Positions 12,701 to 22,700 of a DNA stretch of 64,000 nt are shown here, one piece after another (positions within the stretch are counted from its first letter, which is position 1; each line of letters begins with the position of its first letter). The stretch is from Clytia hemisphaerica (taxonomy: Eukaryota > Cnidaria > Hydrozoa > Leptothecata > Clytiidae): assembly GCA_902728285.1 (NCBI GenBank), contig CACVBU010001193.1, positions 124,001-188,000 of the forward strand, read 5' to 3'. The notes below the pieces were generated by a model. It had not been told where the DNA came from. It worked only from the letters and a program-made list of their open reading frames with translations, and did no database searches. Made by a program: the position numbers and the translations under genes.

Positions 12701-13292
12701 GAAAAATCCGGCTTTTTCGTGTGCTTCCGTGCAAAGTTGGATCTTTCGGATTCTACTCGTTTTTTTTCTAAAACCTTTTTTACACAGTACGGGAAATAGG
12801 TCAAGGCAGATAACTACCAAAAGAAATTCTCCAGAGGTTTGTTTATGTATGACTTTTCTGGGTTCAAAGACGTTCGGTCGCCAACTGGGCAGGGGACTCT
12901 ACTATAAAAAAAAAAGTTGGTATTATAATAAAAAAAGTTGGTATTATAAAAAAAAGTTGGCATTATTAAAAAAAGTTGATATTATAAAAAAAGTTGGTAT
13001 TATAAAAAAAAGTTGGTATTATAAAAAAAAGTTGGTATTAAAAAGCCTTTTGGCGCGCCATATTTCTGGGTTCAAAGACGTCCCGAAGGGGACTCTCTAT
13101 TATGGAGACAACAAAAAGAAAACTAGAGGCAAACTCTCTATGACGACTGAAAAAATAAATAGGTAAACTGAACATACCTGTGGAGGTTGATCCAAATCCT
13201 CCAAAACCTGTTGTTGAAGGCTTTGATGTAGCTCCAAATCCACCAAATCCTGAGGTTGAAGAAGAGCTCGTGTTGCCAAAAGAAAACGGCAT
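761..13292 (-). CDS. NUP54: Nucleoporin Nup54
   Basis: Nup54 is the FG nucleoporin of the Nup62-Nup58-Nup54 channel complex at the centre of the nuclear pore. Exons in transcript order: 13292-13178, 8434-8189, 7539-7510, 7352-7281, 7083-6869, 6639-6452, 5657-5555, 5266-5173, 4848-4794, 4202-4109, 3830-3723, 2657-2590, 1960-1909, 1526-1416, 877-761. Every junction is GT-AG and the phases join to 555 residues (human 507). Residues 1-155 are GFGG/FG repeats with Thr/Ser linkers. Residues ~165-225 carry IFGDERD and NPFSRFK. Residues ~227-440 carry the conserved alpha/beta region (IVIYVVER, LTQLGV, LIPVPIMGF). Residues ~405-555 are coiled coil (LAQYKRKHLELAHRTLQ, LNELISQIRLQ) ending ...LYIRR. The start is the ATG opening MPFSFGNT. 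Intron 1 is 4.7 kb and full of nested repeats. The donor of exon 2 could also be 3 bp downstream. Identification is firm; small exons 3 and 4 are the least certain. Confidence 0.95.
2333..2466. mobile_element. MITE with ~50 bp terminal inverted repeats
   Basis: The ends CATGACTTAATGTTTTC and its inverted partner near 2447-2466 pair over roughly 50 bp, through GCCAGTAGTGGCAAATTT and its complement, leaving a loop of about 25 bp. It sits in a NUP54 intron between exons 12 and 13. It has no coding capacity, so it is a non-autonomous inverted-repeat element. Confidence 0.7.
5890..6140. repeat. Dispersed repeat, copy 1 (second copy near 39820-40060)
   Basis: This stretch in a NUP54 intron shares with 39820-40060 the phrases 'caagaaaaag', 'ttgaatctagc', 'tttcaatctg', 'tgtgaaaaccacgcgag' (with variants) and 'ctagccctttcgg', in the same order and orientation. 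The two are diverged copies of an interspersed repeat of unknown class. Confidence 0.45.
7850..8065 (+). mobile_element. tRNA-derived SINE-like repeat, second family
   Basis: Positions ~7895-7915 read GGTTGTGGGTTGATCCCCGG, close to a Pol III B box (GGTTCGANNCC) in a T-arm context. An A-box-like tract lies ~40 bp upstream near 7856. The rest does not fold as a functional tRNA, so a tRNA-headed SINE is preferred to a tRNA gene. It lies in a NUP54 intron between exons 2 and 3. Confidence 0.45.
9495..9740 (-). mobile_element. tRNA-derived SINE, copy 1
   Basis: Read on the minus strand, the head begins GGCGCTTTGGTATAGTGG with A box TGGTATAGTGG (9733-9723) and a perfect B box GGTTCGAATCC (9690-9680). 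A body follows (CAGTTCACTTGGCAAGTGAA...), with a 3' tail AAATAGAAATAGAG followed by an A-rich run. The copy at 14268-14485 shares head, body and tail. It lies in NUP54 intron 1. A retroposed SINE is inferred from the Pol III boxes plus shared tail. Confidence 0.75.
10001..10397. mobile_element. TIR element with GGCAGCAATCACAAATATCTTC ends
   Basis: The left end near 10002 (GGCAGCAATCACAAATATC) is inverted at 10376-10397 (GATATTTGTGATTGTCGCC). It interrupts the older element, and TA lies at both junctions. No coding ORF is present, so it is a non-autonomous DNA transposon. Confidence 0.6.
10405..10644. mobile_element. 240 bp MITE with ~48 bp TIR and TA target duplication
   Basis: The termini are CCGTGAAGTCGG and CCTGACTTCACAG, with inverted pairing extending through CAGTGGAGGCTAACATGCAT. 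TA flanks both sides (10403-10404, 10645-10646), and the uninterrupted homologue near 12599-12610 has a single TA there. This shows a true TA duplication, as in Tc1/mariner-type elements. Related copies occur inside both arms of the large inverted repeat (near 21935-22350 and 60280-60485). Confidence 0.8.
10918..11130. repeat. Minisatellite, TTTTATAATACCAACTTT unit
   Basis: About ten variable copies of an 18-21 bp A/T-rich unit ending in CCAACTTT or TCAACTTT. The reverse complement is repeated at 12905-13045, so the two arrays could pair as a giant hairpin within the 2.17 kb element. Confidence 0.75.
11927..12899. mobile_element. ~970 bp TIR element with GAGTNCCCTGCCCAGTTGG ends
   Basis: Left GAGTACCCTGCCCAGTTGG and right CCAACTGGGCAGGGGACTC are inverted repeats of about 27 bp that continue through GGCGACCGAA. 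TA flanks each side. Its right half (12420-12890) is homologous to the interrupted older copy at 9780-10893. No transposase ORF is visible. Confidence 0.7.
12905..13045. repeat. Minisatellite, AAAAAAGTTGGTATTATA unit
   Basis: About eight copies of an 18-19 bp unit, the reverse complement of the array at 10918-11130, forming the right subterminal part of the TGGCGCGCCA-ended element. Confidence 0.75.
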
Positions 13293-13704
13293 TTTGAATT
13301 GTTATGGTCTATAAGTATACGGCGACGGCAAATGGTTTTTGGCACAAATTTTGTAAGAAAGTTAGTCTCGTGTAACGTAAAAATAGCTTTCGCGGGATTT
13401 TTATATCGTGGAAACCAGCCCTTCAAAATTCCAAGAATTAGAAAATGAAACTAATTCCTAACTTTTTTCAAAATATGCATTTTGCCCATTTTGTCCTCTT
13501 TGTCAATTCCCAAAATCCTTATGACTTTTTCATCTTCATGCAATGACTCTCTATGAGAGACTGGGAATCTTCATTTTGTCAATAATGAAATTACTGCAAC
13601 ACGCATGCGCCGAGCTATTCAGCCATTTTCACGAAAAAACCGCTTGTGGTTTGACGAAATTCTAACGAAGGAAAAACATTCTCTTCGATGCTTGATCTTG
13701 ATCT
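13293..13704. promoter_or_regulatory. Divergent NUP54/SNAPC4 promoter
   Basis: The two start codons lie head to head, 412 bp apart, so both genes must initiate in or near this stretch. It has an ACGCATGCGC motif at 13601-13610, resembling the palindromic NRF1 site, and an AGCCATTTTC motif at 13621-13630, resembling a YY1 core. No TATA box is obvious between them. The factor assignments are inference from motif shape; the head-to-head layout is seen directly. Confidence 0.6.
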
Positions 13705-16700
13705 ATGAATATGAATTTTTCGGAGATCGACAAAGATGTGTTGTTTCAAGAAATACAACAGATACAGAATACTCTTGAAACAAACAATACGTTGGCTGGT
13801 TTGACAAACATTAATAACGATGAGGAAATTTCTGACGATGAAGTGATTTCAGCAAACAAATCACATCCCCAAGGTATCCTTCTCATTCATTTATTCCCTA
13901 ATTTAATACCTTAAAATTTTTAAAAAGCAAGCATTAGATTAGAGATGTTGCCCATATGTTTTTGAAAAAAAGAAACAATGGAATCTCATTTTTAGAGAAG
14001 AAGAAGAAGATTAGAAGGAGGGAGGGCGCTGTATCGCTATACCGCCAGTTTGCAGAGTATGGCAGAAATCATCGAGATCTTGGGGGCAGAGATTGCTTAC
14101 TTTTCAAGAGCAGGAGCAAAATTTTGATAATATCTACATTTCAGGGGCAAAATTATTGAAAACTGGCTAATTTCACCAGTTTTTCTGGCTTTTTTGTGGT
14201 GGGAAACAGATCTCAAGGGCAGAGTTTTGATGTTGGAAATTTTCCTTGGGGACAACCATGAGATGCTCTGAAAACTTGTGGTATAGAGGTCATTGAATCG
14301 ACCTTAGCTGCTGCACAGGCGACTGAAGTTCGATTCCCACTCGCAGCAGTTCACTTGGCAAGTGAATGAACCTTTTCCCAGGTCAACCCATGCCATGTGT
14401 GGGGAATTCGGGTAACTTGCATCAGTGGAGGGAAACTTGCGTATCAAAGCCTCCTGCAGCTCGACAAAATAGAAATAGAATAAAACTGAACCACAACCCA
14501 ACCATTTATAGCCCGGAACTTTGGAAACCCCTTTGCCTAGTAATCCAAGTTTTATGATTTTTATGATGATGATTGCTTCAACAACCGATAGACCTTTTTT
14601 CAAAGAGGACGTCCTGTTGAATAATTATGTAGTCCAGCCATAAAAACAATGATAGAGCCATGCATAATTACTGTATCATGTATATTGTAATAATTATGCA
14701 TGGTTTTATCATTGTTTTTCTGCTGGACTACATAATTATTCAACAGGGTGGCCTCTTTGAAAAAAGGTCTATTCGGTTGCCAGTACGGATATTTAAGAAT
14801 CGTTAATCTATGTCTCCAGTCAAAATTTGGTGTTGATTGCTTTAATAGATTTGAAGTTATCGCCGTCGTTCAATAATGACGTCCTTTGAATTTTACATAT
14901 GATGTGTTTTTTCGACAAATTTCCAGACAGTGTCAATTGAACAACTACGAACAAAAATCGCAAGCGAACCAATCGAACGTAATCAAACACGATTGAATAA
15001 TTGCGATACGATTGTCGAACGTAATCGAATCTCAATCAAACAGCCGATTCCTGGGTAATATTCGATCGTGTTTGATTGCGTTCAAGTAAGGTTAGATTGG
15101 TTCGATTGATAGTTTACTATGTTTGATTGGTTCGATTGATTGTCAATTACATTCGATGTATTCTTTGATTTCGCTTGATTATGATTATGTTTGATGAGTT
15201 TGATTGCGATTAAGTTAAATTGGATCACTCTGTTACGGCTTTTTAGCCTGGGCGGCTGAGCGCTTAAGTACCGTACCAAAGCAAATAAAATCTGATACAA
15301 TTGAATCAATCGAATGTAATCGAATTCAATCAAACGTAATCGAAGCAATCGAACGTAATCAAAGCAATCAAACGTAATCAAAGCAATCGAACGGAAAATC
15401 CTAGGTAATATTTGATTGCGATTCGATTGCGTTCGACAATCGAATTGCAATACACCTTTCCTGTAATTCAAACTTCTCAGAAATGGCTCGGTGGAAGGCA
15501 TCAAAATAATGCGCGCGCACTAGTTTTACGAATTACGGGAAAGGTGTATTATTCAATTGCGTTCAATTGCGTTCAGTTGATTCAGCGTTCAATAAGTTTG
15601 ATTGACACTGTCTGGGAATTTCATAACGTCAAAATCAGTTTTTGGCCGATATCTTGAAATTGGCTTGATTTAAATTTTTGACCTAGCACTTTCTGTAACC
15701 ATCTCGCTAATACGCTTCTTTTGAGCTATATGTAAGAGTTAAGTAACAATGGGAAGCAGTGGAAAAATCGGAAAAACTTTTTTAACAAGGCCCAGAATTG
15801 TTGAGCTAGAAAACTTTGGGTTAACAATTTTTGAGTTAGCTAAATTATTACGTCTTAAGGTCGCAAATTATGACACTACTCAACTCTAACTAGATCGTTT
15901 TTATAATAAGTTTTAGAGTTAGTTTTCTTAGATTTTTTTAAAGTTAACTTAAATTGCCTCTAGTTTTTTCAATACACGCTTTTCTTTTTATAAGAATAGT
16001 CCTTATAAGAATATAAGGGTGAAAAATCAACTGAATGTTAAGATTATCTTAAGAATTCCTTGAGGGTGATATTCTGTAAATAGACAAAACTTTTCTCTGT
16101 AATTCGAATATTTCTGTAATTCAAAGAAAATATTTGACCCCTTGAAGATCGAGTTAGAGAGAATCAACAGTGGCTAACTCGAAAAAAATGTTTGTTTGTG
16201 AAAAAAGATTGAGTTAGAGTTGAGTGAGTGACGTCATGCATAATTTTCAGAAACTTTTGATTTAGGTCAAAAACTCCTAACTCGAAAACTGAAAGTTTTC
16301 CAGCTTGACATTCCGGGCTTATCAAAAAAAAAGTTGGTATCGATAAAAGTAAACATGGAAAAATTGGAGAAAAAAAAGCTGGTATCCAAAAAAAAAGTTT
16401 GTAAAGAAAAAAAAAGTTGGTATTGAAAAAAAAGTTATTTAAAGGTATTAAAAACCCTTTTAGTGCGTCATAAATAATCAACCAAGTAAGAGTGAATATA
16501 ATTTAATACAACCAACATAATCAAATAGAATTGAATACAATTATATCCGTGTTGATAATCAAATCACAATTATTCAATTACGTTTAATTGTGTTCTGGAC
16601 AGTTTCAGCATTCTTTGTCCCAATCAAAAAGCCAAATAATGGATACACACTCTACTCCTTAGGATATTCTTACTATCAACAATATGATGATGACGAAGAA

Positions 16701-19700
16701 GAGGATTCTGACTTTATTGTAAGTTGCTATTTTTCTGATTGGGGTGAAAATCTATGAGGATAAATCTTTCGTTAAAGACACTTGATTTGTTATGACTGTC
16801 TTTTTGCACTTTTTATTAGTAAGGGTCAATCACCAGGTCTATTAGCTTATCGAGATTTAATTACTTTAATGGGATAAACTTTCGCAGGGATTAAATTTTG
16901 CGGTTGGGCCTATCCGCGAAATTCAAAAATTTTGGGTGGCAATACTTTCAAGATTTTGTGACTTTTACTGTCAAATCATGCATATTGGTTGTTGAAATAC
17001 ACATTATTTGCACCTCTTTGATGCAATTCAAATATAGTATTTATTTGACATATTTAGAAATATTTCGCGGATGAGGCCCTTCCAAATTTCCATCTGGACT
17101 TAATTTCGCGGATTTTTGCGAAATCCGCCCAAAATTCGCAAAATTCAATCCCCCGCGAAAGTTTATCCCATTAAAGTATATTATGAAATGTTTATGATAT
17201 AACACCCATTTCTATTTTGCCTCTACTTTCTAAAAAGAGTGTTTTTCAGAAAAAAAGAGATTTGATAAGCATTTCTTTATTCAGGAATCTTTACTCATGT
17301 TTAGTGTCTCTGGTTTGTGCAGTTTTTTATTTACTTTCAAAGGATTCCTCTGGCAGTGACAATGAATCAAGTTACCAGATATATGAAACTAAAGAGCCAA
17401 GTAGGTTTGGTCATTTTTTTGATGCTTTAAAAATAAAGAGCTCAGATAATGAAAACCAACCATCTGCTTCTGGTATCAGTGATAACGTCAAAAAGAGAAT
17501 TCAAGGACAAAGTATTTATGATAATGATGGTAGCCAAAGCCCAAAGATTTACCATGATTTTTCAACACCAATTATGTCACCAGCACAATCCTCTACCAAT
17601 GAAGAAGAAGAAGAAGCAAAGTCCATTGATATTAGTATTCCATCTACCTATTCAACGCTACCAGCTAAGAAAAAACAACAACTGAGCACTGCTAATCTCT
17701 ATGTGGAAAGAATTTTTCGTGAATTTCGTAAAGGATATGAACAACCAACTCTTTCTACAGGTATATAATATTGACCTCCTAGGGATTTTTATTTTGTTGT
17801 TTTACTGATTATAAATTTTCCTTACTTGCCTCTAGCTCACATCATCATACCTTTCTTTCATATCCTATTATTTTGAGATAAAGTAACAAATAACAGATAA
17901 GGGCAATTGCAGTTATTTTCATGAATTTTAGTTAACAAATTTGATACCAGAACACTCAAATCCAGTGGAAGATTGGAGACAATGGAACAATTACTTCTCT
18001 TAAACAGAAGCTATCAGGTTCACAGTTCATTTATTCAAAACAAAATTATTTTCCTTACATTTTTCACAGAACAGTCTGAATTTCGTTTTTTTAATTCCAA
18101 AGAAAATGATAAAAAAATTTAAGTAAAATTCAACCTTAATTTCTACGTTAAAGTTGCCTTGCCTATTTGCCTAAAGATTGTGTGTGGTAATTTTTTAAAG
18201 TTTGTTTCACTTCTCAATATTTCAGTCAATTTTAACGAATTGTGGTACTATTTATTTCACTGCAAATTCAAATTTAGGAAACTCTGGCAGACGAGCTGAA
18301 GATCATACGCATTGCTCTTACAAAAAATGGACTTGCTCAGGTGTGTCGAGTTAACTTTTCCATTCTGCAAAATAGGAAGTCTGTATCGTAGTGCCAATTG
18401 AGCATGACTTCTAAATGTTGTAATCTTTACTAGCCATCTAATTGGAAAATCTGACGCTTAGCTTTTGGAGATGTTTGAATTAACAATTTAGTTCCTTTAC
18501 TTTTAGGATGAGATGTCAAAGACTTCAAACACTGGTGTTGAGAAATTGGGTAAAGGCAGTCTGTATCGCTCATGTTTAGGGAGATTTGGTGTGCCTTACT
18601 TCAAAGATGCAGATGGTTTTGTAAGTTTCTTGTTGTTTTCTAATTAATACAAAGACCCTCCTCAATATTTGAATTTTTTTTTTAATTTTCAAATGTTTTG
18701 GCAGTGAATTAGTACTATTTTTTTCAAAATGTACGCATTTTAGTGGAATTTTTGTATTTACAATACCAAACTATAAATTAATGAAATTACCTTTTTGGTA
18801 TCATATGATAATCAGATTCAAGACAATTTTAAGAGGCGTACATGTCAAGAAGAGAATGAGAGGCTTAGTTTGAAAAAATAACTGTAGGACGCTCTCTAAT
18901 TTGACGTCCTGCCATTCTGTGCCATTCGATACGCTCCATTATTCAATAATATTGAAACCCACCATCAAGAAGAAACTCTCATAAACGACTCTCTACTATT
19001 CGGTAAACTCCCTTATTCGATTAAAACCAAATTCCCCTCGAAAATCAAATTAGAGAGTGTCAATTGTAGTTGAAAAATGTGCAACGATTACATATTTCTG
19101 CTTCAAATTATAGGGTCCAGATGATAACGAAGATACCAAAAAATTAAAGCAGATCTCGAAGGTGAATGTGTTCAGTAAAGGAGGGAGAACTTGTAAGTAA
19201 TTTATATCAGTTATTATTTTTTCTGCAATTTTTGGGTCAATATCTTGCACTACCGAGCTTTTTGACTAATTGTTTAACTTCAATCTTTTACAACAAAAAA
19301 CTTGCAGTTTAGTAACACACCCATCAACCCTAGCAGCGCATTTTCAGCGTTTAAGGTACTGCTTTGGTACACACCATTTTAGACTGCCTCTACATGAATA
19401 AAGCTAGTTTATGTGAAAATTCCGTACGAGAGCTGACGAGAGACAGTTTTCCGAGTCTCTGTAGTGGAGTGCAAACTATTTCAGCATTCGAATAGCTTAA
19501 CTAAATTAACATTACTCTATCGCTTCAATGCACGGGTATAGCTACATTTTTCCCAAGAGCACTCCATGTATTGTCCTTACCAGTCTCCTCAAAGCTAACA
19601 ATACAAGTTAATCAAATTTTTAGGAATCAAATAAGTTTTATTATTTTTATAGGGACATCGTACGAAATCAAATCTTTGAGAGAAGGTGTTTACAATAGCA

Positions 19701-22700
19701 ATTTGGAGAAACGTCTTGATCCTTTGTTACAAAGGTAAGGCCCGCTTGGTAGCATTCGATAAATTTTTTCTGAATCGGTCTATTGCATTGACTAGATATG
19801 AATAATTCTTGTCATAGGATTCAAAATTTGAACATATAAATTGTTTTTGTTCGATTTATGAAAGGTCGTTGATGATATTTTTTACGATTGAGAATTTGAA
19901 TCGAAATCAGTATCTCAGCGGTCTTTCAGTTGTTAGTTTCTACTATTGTTTCACATATAGACTGAAGCAGTACGATAAAGAGTACAGGGAGAAGAAATTG
20001 GAAGGAAAGACAATCGATCGAAGTGGACGAGCTGAAATCACCAAACAAATCTCTGACATCAAGTATGAAATGTTGCATTGCTTCTACTAAAAAACCACCA
20101 ACAAAATACCAATTTTTAAAATCTTCTTTAAATTCTTTTCAGACTGTTTTCTTTGCCTGGCTTTTTTCTTCTTTAATCATTTATCACCAACTTCATTTGT
20201 ACTTCACTTCCTTTGCAGAGCCCTACCTATGGACGAAATACTTAAAGAATCTTATGACATTGATTTCATGAAAGTCGCGAAGAATTTTGTAAGTTGCTAT
20301 CATTTTCTGCATAAATATCTAAGGTACTTCTTTTTAAAACCACTTCAATTATGTAAGGGTTTGTATCTGGCTTTGTTACTATTGTCATTTTCCTGAAAGG
20401 AATTGTGTTTTGAACATTACATTATATTTTTATCCTCATCGGCCAGGTTCCAGATCGTGAGGATTTCGAATGTCAAATTTATTGGTGCAATGTGCTTCAT
20501 CCTTCAATCAACCAAAACAAATTCACCAAAGAAGAGGACAGTAAACTAATCAAACTTGCCAAGAAATACAAAAATCATCGCTGGGAAGATATTGCTAAAG
20601 AACTCGATGTAAGTTTAACCTTTTTGCGCTTTTAATATTTCAATGTTTCACATTTATTTTGTACTGAGAAACTCTAAGAGATTCCCCCTATGGACACGCT
20701 AAATGCACGTAAAGTTTAGCTTTGTTAATGATTTTAAAGGATACAGGAAAGTCATGAGGGAATTCCCAATAACTGGAATAGCCAGAGAGAAAATGGAAAT
20801 CGACTGAAATATGTAGAGCCAAAACTGGTCATCTTATAAGGCAATAGCCTGATAGTTTGATTAATGGAGTTTCGGCTTCGACTTATAAAGGTTTTTATTA
20901 TAGAAATATTATTTCATGGTGTCTTTTCTTTCAGACCAATCGAACGCCAGTTCAGTGCTTACAACGATTCCAAAGAACATTGAACAAAGACATCATCAAA
21001 TCGTAAGTGTTCTGACAACGTTACATATTTCCCTGCTTATTTTCTTTTTTAATAAATACTAAGTGTTAAAATAGTTTAAAAGTGTTGTGCATTAACGCTA
21101 GATTCGAAATTATTTTACAAATGTGTACTCTTCTCTTCGTTAGAAAAGTTATTGTTTTTTATTGACCGGGCCTCTACCTATTGGTGAATTACAAATGGTT
21201 GACAGTTCCAATTTGTCGTCTTTTGTCGATGGCGTGTCCTCCAATTTGTGCTTGATTTGCATTCTGTTCTTAAACTTGCCAATCATTTCGCGGACCTAAA
21301 ACAAATCACATGTTTCGCTAAGTTTTTGAGTGCAATAGTGATATTTATTAATTTCGCTTAGCGAAAGTATTACGATAGGCTTCCGTGTATGTATGTGGCG
21401 AGACATTTTTTGGGGCGCAAATTATGGCGTGGGCGTTTGGCTGCGGGCGTACTACGGCCAATATTCTAAAGGTGGACTCACTCACAAAGATAAAAAGTGA
21501 TAAAAAACAGGGCTTTTCTTAATAAATAAAATACGCTAGTGCAAGAAGTGTAACCAAGCCTTTGTAAACATTCATCGTGAGAACTTTTTAATGGCTGCTT
21601 GATTGCACATGCTTTTGAAACTTGCTGCTGCTGTATAAATTTTTATCATGTTTTCTGGTCTTTTGTAGAGTGTTTAAAGAGGTTCAATATTTGTTTACTA
21701 CTAAGTATTTTATGTTTGTGTAGTTAGTGAATGCACCAACAAATTGATCATGCTCAGTAAGTAGTACAAAAAGAGTTAATTTTCCAGAACAACAACATTA
21801 ACCCTCTCTTCTCTTCTTCACCAAAACTACAAACAGCACATAGGTATGATGTTTTTTTCTTTTTTCACCAGATAGTTATGTGTTAATAGTGAAACCAGTT
21901 GTGACAAACAGTCAGTTTTAGCAAGTACCGTGAACTGAAGTCGGGTAACTTGATTGCTTCAGTGGAGGGTAACTTGCATAGCATAGCTATCAAATGACTG
22001 ACCAATCAAAGCAGCAAGATTTCAAAACAAATGAACTACGCAGCTCCGCTTGCAGCTCTAACCTACCATTTTTGTTTTGATTTAACTTTGTATTTTAATG
22101 ACCAAACGGATCATTCATTTCTTGAGGGCTATGGAGTTAGTTCATGTAATGTTTCCAGCTCACCCAAATAGACACTAATACGCGTGCGTAATTTGCCGTT
22201 CTTTTCAACCACAAGCAGTTAATTCCCGTGACAATCAAAGACGAATGAATCTCTAGGGGTGGATCAGTCACTTTCGGTCGGGGTTGTGGACGGCGAAATA
22301 TGAAATTTGTCGTTCTTTAAAAATTTTTCGTCCACACTGATGCAAGTTACCCGTGCCCATCTCATGATATTTCTTAGAAATCATGTCAAATTGAAATTCA
22401 GCAATCATTTTTGTATAGTCGAAACAACCCTGCCAAGACACTGCCGTACATTGTCATTGTACGGTGATTTACGGTGGGTAAGGTGGGGTGTTACAGTACA
22501 GCAGATTTCAAATTAACCTATTTTCACCGCCGTACAAAGAACATTTAGATCCAGCCCACCATACACCACCGCACAATGTACAGCAGTCCCTCGTTAATGA
22601 TGACAGTTTTTTATCCGATGAAGTTTGATTGGTGTTAGATGAGTTTGGTTAGTAAAAGTTCCAGCTTTTCCTTCCCGATGGGATGATAGATATTGGCTCG

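Larger units (their letters stand above)
10896..13060. mobile_element. Element with TGGCGCGCCA ends and subterminal minisatellites
   Basis: The termini TGGCGCGCCAAAGGGC and GCCTTTTGGCGCGCCA are inverted and flanked by TA. Just inside each end is a tandem array of an ~18-20 bp unit (TTTTATAATACCAACTTT on the left, 10918-11130; its complement on the right, 12905-13045). A further copy of the family is inserted in its middle. A related, degraded array with a similar end (TTTTAGTGCGTCATAAA) lies at 16320-16480. Confidence 0.65.
9780..13100. mobile_element. Nested complex of inverted-repeat transposons in NUP54 intron 1
   Basis: An older element is visible as 9780-10000 plus 10645-10893 plus 13062-13100, because the same sequence runs uninterrupted at 12420-12865. 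It was broken by at least three insertions: a ~400 bp TIR element (10001-10397), a 240 bp MITE (10405-10644), and a 2.17 kb element (10896-13060). The 2.17 kb element in turn contains another copy of the first family (11927-12899). Each insertion boundary can be read by comparing the interrupted with the intact copy. Confidence 0.6.

Noticed and set aside
12412-13166. Lys-rich ORFs on both strands, including KKKSWYY-type repeats
   Set aside because: They are translations of the minisatellite and transposon in NUP54 intron 1; no splice or homology support.
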